Assembly: GCA_003956705.1 (NCBI GenBank) | Contig: QZCP01000153.1 | Span: 57,410 to 121,409, forward strand | Direction: 5' to 3' | Length of the DNA: 64,000 nt | Source: Brevipalpus yothersi | Lineage: Eukaryota; Arthropoda; Arachnida; Trombidiformes; Tenuipalpidae | Shown here: one piece after another, positions 1 to 11,915 of the stretch | Numbering within the stretch: the first letter of the stretch is position 1 | Layout of the letters: every line of letters begins with the position of its first letter | The notes under the pieces: model-generated | Database searches by the model: none | Told to the model about the DNA's origin: nothing | Seen by the model: only the letters and a program-made list of their open reading frames with translations | Position numbers and translations under genes: made by a program

Positions 1-70
1 GACTCTCTCTGATCCATGCTCTCTTTTGCCTTGAATCTTCTCTCTCTCTCTCTCAGTTCTCTCTGACTCT

Positions 71-142
<72 letters not shown>

Positions 143-1820
143 AACGTGCTCGCTGTTTCTCCACAGAATTCTCTTGATTCTCTTGATCGTCGAGACGATT
201 TGCTTCACTTTAAGGTGTCTCGCTTCTCTCTTTTTGCTTATATTCACAAGTGAATTTTATCTCTTCTCTTCTCTCAATTTGTACACATACACACATACAA
301 TCTTGTATTCTGATCATCTTAATTCTGTCCTCTTTTTTCATCCACTTTCAATACTTTTTCCACCCTTTTTCTCTCCTCCCTTCTCTTCTTCTCTCTCTCC
401 ATCTCTCTAATCATTTTGGTGAGGTTTATCGTGTGCGAAGAAAGGTGATATTGCGCTTCTAATCTTCCCACCAAAAATCTTTCGAGCTTCTCTTTCTATC
501 TGGCTATCTGTTCTGTCCTCTATTCAGTCCATCTTCGTAATATTTATACGAGCTACTCTTCTTCTTTTTTCCATTATCTTTCACATCCAAAAAGCCTCTC
601 TTGGTGTGTGAAAAAGTCACACTTTTTGGACTCTCACCATAGACGAATATACACATTTATATATTCACACACATTGAACACATCGATTGTGTGTTTGAAT
701 GCCTGTGTCTGAATCTGTATCTTTTTCTCTTCTTCTTTTTGCACACAAAACTGCTCTCTCTCTCTTCTCTTTCCATCATCTTTCTATCATCTTTTCTATC
801 ATCCTTGACCGAAAGTGAATTATTTTAGGGAAACGATCAAACACACATAGATAGAGATATATTCGAAAAATGTATGTATAAAAGTATACCAGATCTTGCC
901 AATAGCCTTCGTCATCATCATTTATATTCGATTCTTGACTCTTTTTTTTCACTTTCTCTCTCTCTCCTCCTTTTGCCATCATCCTAAATTCAATCTTTGG
1001 TGAACCTTGTCCGTTTCCACTAGCAACTCTCTTTTCTCTCTCTTGATTTGATTTTCTTCTCTTTGATGTGTATGTGGACATCGTTCGCTTTGATTATCAT
1101 CATTTTTGATTGAAAAATAAGAGAGTTTTAAAAAAAATAAGAAGAAGAAGAAGAAGAAGAAAATAGTCAACTTCTCCTAAATCATCATCTTTTCAACACT
1201 GTCATCTATTTATTTTATTGAGTTTTTTTCTCATCCATTCACATCCCTACATCTTCCACCATCCAAATCATCATCACTTTGTATCTCTCTGAATTGTCTT
1301 TGTGATTATTTCCTTCCATCTTGTATACGCTTTCTCTCTCTTTCTCTTTCTATCTCTCTCCTCTTCGCTAAATCATCACCATCGAAATCAACATCCACAT
1401 CAACATCATCATCATATTTTGGTGATCATATTCAATCAACAACCCAAAATCCGGTATTATCAACGACTCTGGTCCACTCTCACACATACATCTCATACAC
1501 ATTGCCGCTACTATCCATCCTCTGGATTTAACCATCAATACATACACACACTTGTGCATTTTTTGTCCACTCTTTCTTTCTCTCTCTTTCTCTTTTCCAC
1601 TTGTGATTCAACGTCGGCTGGCCACATATACACAAACACACACACACACACATATTTACATATTTCTGTGGAAATTGATTTCAACTTGATCATCATCAAC
1701 TAAATCACTACTTAATTGTCTCTCACTGTGTTGAACTGATATACTATATCCACTTTGTGTGTTCTGTTGGTGATATTGTGTTTGTCTGTCTGTGTATGTG
1801 TATGTGATATTATACATTAG
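1..1820. other. Probable intron of the E78-like gene, pyrimidine-rich
   Basis: No coding exon is recognisable. The stretch is dominated by TC-rich and CACA tracts and begins with a long (CT)n array. Because the exon at 1821 starts inside a codon, with a splice acceptor (tacattag) before it, this stretch is most simply intron. I looked for zinc-finger cysteine patterns of the missing DNA-binding domain and did not see them. Confidence 0.6.
75..137. repeat. (CT)n microsatellite
   Basis: An uninterrupted CT dinucleotide array of about 50 bp with imperfect shoulders. It creates a spurious RE-repeat open frame on the minus strand. Confidence 0.95.
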
Positions 1821-4430
1821 CGGTCAGATACGGTCGAGTACCAAAAAGATCTCGTGAAAAAGCAGAAGATAATCGTGTAACCACTTCGGAAGCGGATCAT
1901 TCAACCCGGGACCTAGTAGAGAACATGCAACTAGCGATGTACGATATCATACTAACCATTTCTCAAGCTCATCATGCCAATTGTGCCTACACAGAGGAGA
2001 AAACCAGAGGTCTTATGAGGAAACCGGCAATATTCGTAAGTATATTTATTTATGATCATGTACTTTTTTCAATTAAGCTCTTGTGTGTGTGTGTGGTCAT
2101 CCATGGGTCCGGTCAACGGATCCAACTATCGGCCCTTTCTGTTTACATATGAATTCAATATTGAAACAAAAATTCAATAGATGGTCATCAATTAGGGTGT
2201 TAAATTATTATTATTAGATTATCTTCATCATTGTTTATGTCTTATCGGTCAGTGAACACTGATGATATCATGAAGATGATGATGATGATCACATGTAAGT
2301 GTGAGAATGTCTCTGTTTGGTGGAAATAATTTTCGATAAATCATTGATTCCATAAATCATGCTTGTTTGCCGTAACCGGAGAGAGAGAGAGAAAGAAAGA
2401 ATCCATGTGTATTATTATTACCACCACTTTCAATCCCTTGGCACCTCATATCTTGCTATAGTAGTGGTAGCAGTTTGTGTGTTCTTAGAATAGATCAATG
2501 TTCTCACTTTTAGCTTCTCTCTTTCAAGCTTCTATTTTAATCATCATCATGTTGATAGTATGCCGTAAATCATATTATCTTTCTTTCTCTCTCTCTTTCG
2601 CTTCTCTTCTTTTTTCCACTCTATCCTGTGGTTGGGATCATAAAGTGGATAATTTGAATTGATAGATTCACGAGATGCACGAACAGAGGCAAAGTGAATG
2701 TGTATGTGTGAATGTTAGTGGAAGAAAAAAGTGATGGCAATCAAATTGACTTGATTGGATTTGATGATGATAGGTGTTTGCTCCGTCATCATCATCATCA
2801 TCATCATCATGGACATTGATTCAGATCCATCCATCTATTGAATATTGCATATTGATATTGAAATTGATTCTATCAAGGCTGTATGTTTGACTCCATTTTA
2901 TCTGTTGATCATGATTTTTCACCATCAAATATATATTCACTAGAACCTATCAACAGAACGAGTTTAAAGTTATGCTTTATTTCCACTTATTTTCGGCCAC
3001 TCTTTATCCAAACTTACAGTTTGCCAATCCATTGTAACCACACTTACACACATATACATTTAATGAACTCAAAATGATTCTGATCATGTTCTCTCTCTCT
3101 CTCTTTCTTTTTTTTCAATCATTCTCTCTCCACTTTCACCCACAGAGTCTGGATGAATACAATTCATCATCATCGGATTGTAGTCCAAGCAGCATCACTG
3201 CCGATAGTCTGGAACAACAGAAGATTGTCATGTGGCAACACTTTGCCGTATTTATTACGCCATCCATATCACGTGTGGTCGAGTTTGCCAAGCGTATTCC
3301 CGGCTTTCTTGATCTTTCCCAAGATGATCAATTGATTCTAATCAAAGTGGGATTCTTCGAGATTTGGCTTGTCCACGTATCAAGGATGGTTAATTCACTT
3401 GAAAACACATTGACATTCAGTGATGGCAATTACATTACCAGACAGCAAATGGAGCTCATGTTTGATGTAAATATCTTGTGACTTACATACTATATTCTAT
3501 TTCCATTCTTTTTGCCTCTCTCTCTCTCTCTCTCTTTCTCTCCGTTGACCATCTCAATCCCTGGAAATCAATTCATGATCGTTAATTTATTGGTCAATAT
3601 CCTTTCTTCTTCTTTTTCTTGATCTTTCCATCTTGAAGGATCATCACTATGATCAGAGAGAGGTTTCAAGTTAGAACTACTCAATCGATACGATAAGATG
3701 AAGCCTTGTCTCGGTCAATTACAAAGATCTCGCCCCTAGGAATTGCTAAGATCATGAGAATATCTGAGTGTGTGTGTTTGTTTTACTCAATCATTTCATG
3801 GAATGAAAAGCATTCTATTGAGTGAAAGTACATATAGGAACACTTGCTTGAGCATAAGGGACCTGAGAAACTTTCTCATCAGACTGTCATGGATGAAAAT
3901 TAATCGAAATTAATCAGAATTCTTTCAATCCTCACTCCTTGAGTGATCAAGTTTTCACTCATGTTGTTAACAGATCGACCATGAACAGGTGATGATGGCT
4001 AACCTTCTGTGCACCACTTGATTTGTCTACTGGTTCATTGTTCACGAAATGGTGGTGATTGAGAAATTGGTCGTTAATCAGTGAAACCCTACAGAAATAA
4101 TTAAAATCAATTCAGTGGTGACTTCCTGTAGATCCTCATTTTCCCTGTGACATGCGAGAATCTGATTAACAAAATTTTCATTCACCATTCTCTCTCTCTT
4201 CTACCTTCTTCTTATTGTCACTTTTGATGATCACCATCACGATAACAATTAATTTTAATCCGTAGTCTAGATCTTGAACTTATCTAGCTTCTGCTTATTC
4301 TGCTATTCTTTCCCGTTGATTGACGAAATTTGGATCCAATTTTACGTTAGAGGTTGTCAGTGATAATTATCATGGCAATACATGTATATGTAGATCATTT
4401 TGATGGCAAAGGTCAAGAAATGATCGTGAT

Positions 4431-4502
<72 letters not shown>

Positions 4503-5146
4503 ACTAGCACAAAACTAAATGACTTCATAAACTTGAATTTAGGGCATTACTTTTCATCATAAGCTGCAGCAACAGCAGCCACCAACAACAGCATTTTGTT
4601 GTAATCGTTTGATTGTACCCGGAAGTAATTTTCTCTCTCTCTCTCCTTTCTCTCACGTATTCAAGTTGAAGTGCTGATTCTGAAACATAATACTTTTACT
4701 CAATGAACTTATCTCCTCTCATTCACTCTTTTTTTCTCTCCCTCTCTCTCTCCTTACAACAGTATGATTTTGTATCCTCGCTTTTCAACTTTACGCTCTC
4801 TTTCAACAATTTACAAATGAACGACACAGAGATCGGCATCTTTGCAGCCGTCATATTGGTACAAGCGGAACGAGGTGGCCTGTATGATCAAAAAGCAATT
4901 CTTCGTATTCAGGAAAAATTGTTGGAAGCATTGAAATTGCAGCTTGCACGCAGTCATGCTAACGATTCTCAAGTATATCCAAGTTTGATGATGAAAATAC
5001 CTGAACTACGAACTCTCGGGGCCAAGCATGCTGAACATTTACAATGGTTCAGAGACAATTGGACACGATTAAAGCTGCCTCCTCTGTTTGCGGAAATATT
5101 TGACATACCTAAAGCCGAAGATGAACTATTGGTGGTACCCCAATGA
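1821..5146 (+). CDS. E78: E78-like nuclear receptor (NR1E), 3' exons: end of DNA-binding region, hinge and ligand-binding domain
   Basis: Three coding exons are visible: 1821-2035, 3146-3466 and 4763-5146, with GT/AG borders; the two introns between them are phase 0. The first exon opens in the C-terminal extension of the DNA-binding domain (AVRYGRVPKRSRE), the form I associate with E78 rather than E75 (which reads RFGRIPKRE). The ligand-binding domain follows: helix 3 to 5 signature (WQHFAVFITPSISRVVEFAKRIPGF, then DLSQDDQLILIK), and near the end an AF-2-like segment PPLFAEIFDI. The stop is at 5144-5146. In insects E78 is an ecdysone-induced nuclear transcription factor. The two zinc fingers and the start codon are not in the window and must lie upstream, so this entry is a 3' partial gene. 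An E75/Rev-erb assignment is the main alternative; membership of nuclear receptor subfamily 1 is much more certain than the exact name. Confidence 0.82.
2036..3145 (+). other. Intron of the E78-like gene
   Basis: Donor GTAAGT directly follows the codon for Phe at 2033-2035; the acceptor is CCACAG before 3146. It contains a (TCA)n run near 2788-2811 and many TC stretches. No exon-like coding segment was recognised inside. Confidence 0.75.
3467..4762 (+). other. Intron of the E78-like gene with a (GA)n array
   Basis: Donor GTAAAT at 3467, acceptor TTACAACAG before 4763, both in phase 0, so the ligand-binding domain reads through without a missing segment. A (GA)n array lies at about 4434-4499. 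Confidence 0.75.
4434..4499. repeat. (GA)n microsatellite
   Basis: About 66 bp of uninterrupted GA dinucleotides inside an E78-like intron. Confidence 0.95.
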
Positions 5147-8100
5147 TGTTACGCTCATCATTAGGGGATATATCCATGTGTTAGTTGAAAAGAAAAGTTA
5201 GACAAAAGGTTAAAGAAGAATTCAAGAATATTGATAAAGCCAGAGAAAGATGAGAATACAAATATCAGTGTAGAAAATTTTCCAATATGTTTCGAAAGAA
5301 AAAGTGGATTGCACAATCATCGTCAGTGTAGACGTTTATAACTCAAAATGATTAGAGAAATTCTAAGAATTTACACACCACATTTTGAACAATACGATCT
5401 AGAGGAGCTAATTGCAATCGTATGTGCAGAAGCGAGGAAGAGAAAAACTTGACACAATGGAACATCATTTTCATCATCATTCGACTGTCTCTCGGGAACA
5501 ACTTTTATGTTTCCAAAACTCAGATTTGAGAATTTTTCTATCAACATGAAACTATTCTCAAAGCCATTTTTCATTGATCATAACACCTCAACGAATCTTC
5601 TCCAATTAAGTGTCCAGCAAGTTTTTACTCTGCACCTGTATAAGTTTCCTTACCTTCTTCATTTTGGCAATCAGCTATCCATTGCCTCAATTGCCTAAAA
5701 TTCGTCTGCACTTTCTCCTCAACATTCACCCTTTCCATGTATTTAAATGTCCTTCAAAAATTCTCTTTTGGAAAGAAAAAATTTTTGGGTCGCTGTTGTC
5801 CATCATCTCCCTCGTTTTTTAGCTGATTTCAACTACCAATACACATCAGTATGAGTCAAATCCATACATACATGATAGTATTCTCTTTTTCTCTTTCTCT
5901 TTCTCCTTCTCTCTCTCTCCTATTGTTCTATGTTTTGACATCTCTATTCTGTTAATGACATTCTTCCTCTCGATTTTTATCGAACTGAACTTGCCATATT
6001 GATACGGCCTAATCAAAACAAGCACAGAATATCCTCATTTTTAGTACCACTATATATAGCACTCTCAGCACACACACACAAAAGTCTCACGCACCTAATT
6101 ATCAACTAATATAATTATTGTGATCCGGTTAGAAAAAGACAATATCTTCAAATCCTCTAACATAGTAACACTGAACCCAGATGAGCCATGATTCATTGTA
6201 TCTCGTGATCTGATAAACTGAATGATGGAATAATGGTGGACATCAATGAATGAAAAAAGTGGTCAAGATGATACAAAAATCACTGAACACACACACACAC
6301 AGACCTACATAGTGTAAATATTTCTTGATCTCTAATGACAAGACATTTATGAGCAAAAAAAATTTATGTATCATCCAAAATGAGATGTGAGCCAACATCC
6401 TCATATTTGCCATTCCATTTAGAGTTGATGATTTCACATCCTCATCTTACCACTTATATCACATCCCATTATCATCTTTATATAAAAATTATGTTTACTG
6501 TAAATTATTTTTCCTTCTCTCTCTTTCTCTCTCCCTCTCTCCCTCTTTCTCTCTGTCTCTATTTATTTCCTCATGTCTCCTCTTCTTCTCTCTCTCCTCC
6601 TTTTGTCTTATTTTTTTCCCTCTTAATTTCAATCGTACACTTAATTCACAATCAAATGTTTCATCCGAAAGATATTGTACTTTTGAGAGAAAAATTTTTT
6701 CAAACTTTATTCCAATCCAAATTCTCCTGCTTATGAATCTCATGTGTTGATCAACTGATAGCTCCTCTCAAAGTTATTTTGTTTTTTTCCACTCCATCTT
6801 CCTTACTCTCCTCCTCATCCCTGAGAGAGAAACCTCTTTATCCATGAGAACAAAAAAAAATTCATGATCGGTCAGTTAATCGGTTATTGTTAGACAATTG
6901 AAAGTGGAAGAAGAGAACATTTTTACTCGTCCAAAAATTCATGGCACAAAGAGCGGAAAGAAAAGATCCAAAAATCAAGACATCAGGAATTCGTCATTTT
7001 TTAACAAAAAATTTTTCCCCAGAATGGTCTCTTTATTCCTCATCCTTTAATTTATATATATACCCCCCCCCCAAATTCCTTTCTCTTTCTCCTCTCATGC
7101 CCTAGACCTTGTTTGTTGTCTAAAATAATTTGGCCGAATTTAATCTATATTATTTCTCCATATTTTATCATTAAATATTTTTTCCGATTTATTCATTATC
7201 CAGGCTAATATATAAATATATATAAAGATGAATTCACACCCTCCAATTATGACTCCTTTGTATTACCTATCCAATAATGGAATGAGAACGAAAAGGTGAC
7301 ATTAATCGTTCCGAAAAGAATATGATCTAAACATATCAAGAATATTGGCCAAAAATATGAGTTCTGATTCAAACTTATTGTTCTGATCTGAACAATCTCA
7401 TCATACTCATTCATATTATCTTACAGCTAAAATCTAGGATAGCAAATTAGCTAGCTTTGATAGTTATTCAAATTTCGTATTCAAGACTTTCTTGGGATCT
7501 CATCATGGGAGGAATATCCATCAATTCTATTTGATGTTAGATGATTGGTTGAAAATTATTCCAAATCAGTCCTCGATACGAAATTATAACTGTATTCAAA
7601 ATCAAATGAATCAAAAAGTTGGCGGGAAAAACTAACACAAAACTTATTGATGCTTCTTATCACTTTATGTGATCAAAATCTTTTGTTGATAAGAGATTGA
7701 TATCAGTGAAAAGTTTTTCGCTTACTTTTCCAGCATTTTGCAGTTTTTTTCCATAGCTAACGAATGTTATTGACAAAGAGAATTCCAAGCATATAGACTA
7801 TTCTCTGATCTCTATCATTGATATATTGATTGTCACAGATGTTTGATCGTGTTTCGTAATCAAAATGAAGATTTTGATGGTCTGTCTTCACAGAAGAAAA
7901 AATCATTTCCAAGAATTTGAAGCTATCAATGGCCCAAGACTCAAATGCCGTTGATACATTGATCGGATAATCTTTCAACATCTCTCAATTGATTTTGCAT
8001 CGGATGAGAAGTATTACATATAATATTTACATTTATTTCGCAATCCCACTTCACTCAGAGATTCAAGATATGTCAAGGATGTTTGGATTACCCATACTTG

Positions 8101-8476
8101 GCAACATCTGATCTAGACCAATCTAGTCCAATTCTAACGCTTGTGTAGGTGTGTGTATGTTTAGCAAAGATTTGAAAGTCATCATCTTTTGAGCAGAGAA
8201 TCAGATGATTTTAATTATTAATATAATAAGAAAAGGTAATAACAAAAAAAATAAAATAAATGAGAATTTGTCACATCAATAACTTAGAATAATGTTTGGA
8301 TTGACAACGGAAGCTCATAAGATGACAATTTAAAGATGAGAAACTTGGCCAATATTGTATGAGCAAAAAACAAATCATGTATTGAGTTGAGATAATTATC
8401 ACATCATCATTGACAAGATAAAATAGGTGGGAAATTTCGTTTGGGGTGAAGAAAAAAAGGATGTCCATCGAATTGC
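5147..8476. other. Intergenic stretch, no gene recognised
   Basis: The first part is probably the E78-like 3' UTR. The rest is AT-rich with TC tracts (5880-5920, 6510-6600), a run of C at about 7063-7072, and short open frames of 60-80 codons that look like chance. The minus-strand frame 7981-7757 (74 codons) resembles nothing I know. Confidence 0.5.
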
Positions 8477-8942
8477 TCATCTTCCATGAAGATCATTTGC
8501 CATTTCTTCGAATTTTTTCTGTTCATCGCTGAGTAACAGGGCATCTACACACTTGGTGAATACATCGTTTCGGAAGCAATCACGTCTGATGGGAAGAGAG
8601 TAATTTAAATCATCAGAAACATTATTATTTCCAAGAAGAATAATGTATTTGATTTTTTTCTCCGGCAAATAGAGAATCGATGCTTTTTTGGCAGAAAAAG
8701 AATGGTCAAGTTCCGATTAATACTCACTTGCACATTGAGTGAAGCCTCGATTCACGATAAAGCATATAACATTCTTCACAAATTCTTTCTAATCGGGCAA
8801 ATTTTGATTTATCATGATTACCATAACATCCAAGACCAACGAAACTTCTTTTATGCATATCTCGAGCGGCGCAAAATGCGATGATGCTCAGGGCGATCAG
8901 AATGAAGAATGGTATAAATTTTTCACCACCAAGCCTATACAT
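8477..8942 (-). CDS. ITP: CHH/ITP-family neuropeptide precursor (ion transport peptide-like)
   Basis: Two exons on the minus strand: 8942-8728 (donor GTGAGT) and 8585-8477 (acceptor CCATCAG), separated by a 142-bp intron that splits a Lys codon. The 107-residue precursor has a signal peptide (about residues 8-26, hydrophobic core IPFFILIALSIIAF), a Lys-Arg site at 31-32, and a 75-residue C-terminal peptide beginning SFVGLGCYG. Its six cysteines are at mature positions 7, 23, 26, 39, 43 and 52, exactly the CHH/ITP spacing (disulfides 7-43, 23-39 and 26-52 in the family). The family core ARLERICEECYMLYRE is clear. The chain ends DLHGR, a Gly-Arg amidation and trimming signal. It is secreted; family members control ion and water balance or metabolism. 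The start at 8942 is the Met closest to the signal peptide; an acceptor at 8972 (TTGCAG) suggests a further 5' exon. Confidence 0.9.
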
Positions 8943-9185
8943 GATTCGAAATGTTGAACAAGTGTGTGACACTGCAATGGAAATGATAATAATTGATTCA
9001 ATGATCAACTGATTTCAACCTGAAGTTTGTGGACTATTAAGTAATAGGTTCTTATGGTGATGAATATTGAAATTGTTAGGAACAGAGATGAAGTTATTTT
9101 GTCAATCATCTTGTAATAAGTCGAGATTTTATTTGTGAGGTGATTTAGCCTCTTTCTCTCTCGACCTTCTCTCCCTCTCTCTTTC

Positions 9186-9186
9186 T

Positions 9187-9246
<60 letters not shown>
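9186..9246. repeat. (CT)n microsatellite
   Basis: About 60 bp of CT dinucleotides, giving spurious RE-repeat frames on the minus strand. Confidence 0.95.
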
Positions 9247-9249
<3 letters not shown>

Positions 9250-11515
9250 CATATCTCTGAAGAGGAGGGAAATGATTCAAGAGAAACCGAAAAACTTGGG
9301 AAAAAATTTTTCTCGATGGACATTCCGATTCCTCAACTATGAGCTAGAAAACATTATCATGCTATAACCTTTGATAATAGTAATATATAACGTTATATCA
9401 CTTGTAATCCTCGAAGAGAAAAAGTTTTCAAAGTAAGTAACTTGGATGGAAATATTCCGGGAAGGTTAATTGCTCCCAGCAATCGCAAGTTATGGGGTAT
9501 TGATTTAAAATCACGGAAATCACGGAAGAGGAAGAAAGAGAAAGAGAAAGAAAGGAAAAAAGAGAAAAAGGTTTCAATTCATGGCCACTGTTGAATGGAC
9601 CTTCAAAATAGATGGCTTGTAGCGAGGTGAGCTTAGTATATTTACATTTCATCATGCAAGTGAGCCCTTGTCAATGGGAAATCATGAGATATGCTCTCAA
9701 AATACGGCCATAGAATGCTTAATAGGGTGATGATAATACTCTGTGTATGTGTGAGTGTGAAATAGAGGAAACATTTTCAAACTTGTGAGCTTTTTTCATT
9801 GAGAAAATATCCAAAAATTTCATTCATTACTTCGTTCTGGTTTCATGGATATATATACCGAAAGAGAATGATTGATAGTGTTTCAAGTGACAGGGAAACA
9901 GTTTTTCATCATCAAACTTGTATCAATTTTATCACAGAAGACCACGGTCACGTAGTAAAGTAGACATATGAGTATCTAATATTCTTCAAATGAAGTGTTT
10001 CCAAATCATTTCATTAGGCAAACAACTTCATCCTAAGAGGAAGGTTCGAAGACCTCTGATTGATGAAATGAAAGGCAAACGACAAGTGTTCTCATTTTTA
10101 GCGATAAATCTGGAAGAATGTTACTTTTTTGTTCCCTACGAGGATCCGATTATAATGAGAATAATGTCCGGAAATAGGAATATAGAGCCCGTTGAGATTG
10201 GTTTGAACGAGATTCTCCACTAGGATGGCCTCAATACTGTCTCAACTGTTGTACGAAAGTGTTTGATTGTCAATTAATTAGGTGAACAAACAGTTCTTTT
10301 CTCAATGATTCGAACGAATGATTTATCATAGATGAATCGATGTATTCTGATCACTTACGTACTCGATGAATATCTTTGACACCGATCGTTTAAGATGCTT
10401 AAGAAACCCTCTTTTAATCACACACCTTATTCGCATAGAAGGAATAGAATAGAACTTTGAAATGAATTGATTGGAATGCCAATGCGAGACAAACTTTCTA
10501 TGAGATATTATTAGATTAACAATAAGTTAGCTCAAAGTTCATGCTAGAAATGCTATTCTAGAAACGATCTCAGATTTGGTAAACTCTAGGCTCAATGAAT
10601 AACGGTTAATATTGATATCCGAGAGGTAGCAATGAAGACTCAAGAATTTACTGGCAAGGCTACAATAGACAATCTGGATTACTCTCGGATATATTCGAGG
10701 GAATGGCTCAAATTCCTGATACAGTGTCAAAAAAACATTATTCTCTTTCACACTGACTTAGATATTGAAAATCTGAAAATCAGACAGTGATGAAAAGAAT
10801 AAAAAATCCAAGATGATCGAGAAAATAGCGGAAATTGAAAAGAGGAGGAGATTGGGTGTAATGTAAGGCCGTAGTGATCAATATCGATAAACGTAACGAG
10901 GGAAGAGCAGAGAAAACATTTATCATTTCTTGACAACTTACCTTCGAGGTTTAAAAGTTATTGAGTACGAGATTCCAAGAGACTATAGGATCGATGGATT
11001 GATACAACCTCACACAATAATAATGAAGTGTTAATAATGAAGCAAAAATTCCAAAAAAACTAGCACACACACACCAAAGGTATAGACAACTGAAATACCA
11101 ATACTGTATATCCAAATCGTGTAAACAGTCCAGAAGAATGTCCAAGAGGTATTTGAGGCTGAACCTTATCATTTCATGGATTTAAATACCTGAGAAGCTC
11201 CCACATGAGAATTTTGGTAGAAGTCCGACCGAGTTACACGAGTTTTAGCAGGCGGAAAGGGTAATACAGTTCCAAAACTGTGAATCAAGTACTCGTGGAC
11301 CTCACCCCACGCCCAGTGTAAAGTTAAACTCAGCCAGTGGTTTAGGCGTTCATAGGAAAGACGAATGACCATTTTTTCTCGAATATTTTGGATATAATTA
11401 TATGGTATCATTGATATTCCTGTAAACACGCGCCACATGCGGAAAGTAATCACCATCTATACTAACGGCTAATTTTGAACATACTGACGCCCGAACAGAA
11501 TCTCTCAGTCTCGTA

Positions 11516-11540
11516 AGAGAGAGAGAGAGAGAGAGAGAGC
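11516..11540. repeat. Short (GA)n tract
   Basis: About 24 bp of GA repeats. Confidence 0.8.
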
Positions 11541-11890
11541 TAGAGAGACGATCTAAGTTTAAGATTGGGGGTTCCATTTGTGTGTGTAAAGATAAGTGTT
11601 CTGCAGAAATAGAATTCATTCTCAATGAAAAAACTACTACCAATAGCTTAGCCACTTGTATCCACAATTAAGACCCAGGGAACTACTCGTGTAACATGGA
11701 TGTAGGAGAAAACACAGACTACGCAAGACAAATATCAATGAGCAACCCATTATGGGATGGCATAAATTGAAATTCCAGAGAAAAATGTGCCTACTTGTAC
11801 TCCTACACATTGACCGAATGGTCACCTTATCGAGGAAATTGAACGAGTGATGAAGAGCAAACCGAAGACCAATTATGATACCAAAAATTG

Positions 11891-11896
11891 TTTATT
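11891..11896 (-). terminator. Polyadenylation signal of eL14
   Basis: TTTATT on the plus strand reads AATAAA on the minus strand, about 20 bases beyond the eL14 stop codon. This gives a very short 3' UTR, usual for ribosomal protein genes. Confidence 0.65.
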
Positions 11897-11915
11897 GAAA
11901 CTTGGTTCCTATAAT

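Larger units (their letters stand above)
8972..11890. other. Unresolved stretch between the ITP-like gene and eL14
   Basis: It holds a (CT)n array (9186-9246) and short open frames on both strands. The minus strand at 11456-11169 keeps a 95-codon frame ending near a possible donor (CTTCTCAG/GTATTT), and a strong donor-like site (CGAAG/GTAAGT) lies at 10946. I could not chain these into a convincing protein. It may hold a fast-evolving or decayed gene, or be noncoding. Confidence 0.35.

Noticed and set aside
1302..1703. 133-codon plus-strand frame upstream of the E78-like exon
   Set aside because: Composed mainly of translated TC, CA and ATC tracts (Ser, His, Thr runs); more likely intron.
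2788..2811. (TCA)n trinucleotide run as a possible CRISPR-like or regulatory array
   Set aside because: Simple trinucleotide slippage in an intron; no spacer structure, and CRISPR arrays are not expected in animal nuclear DNA.
9990..10223. 77-codon plus-strand frame with a plausible start
   Set aside because: No family resemblance, no splice context and no neighbouring exon; similar lengths arise by chance in this window.
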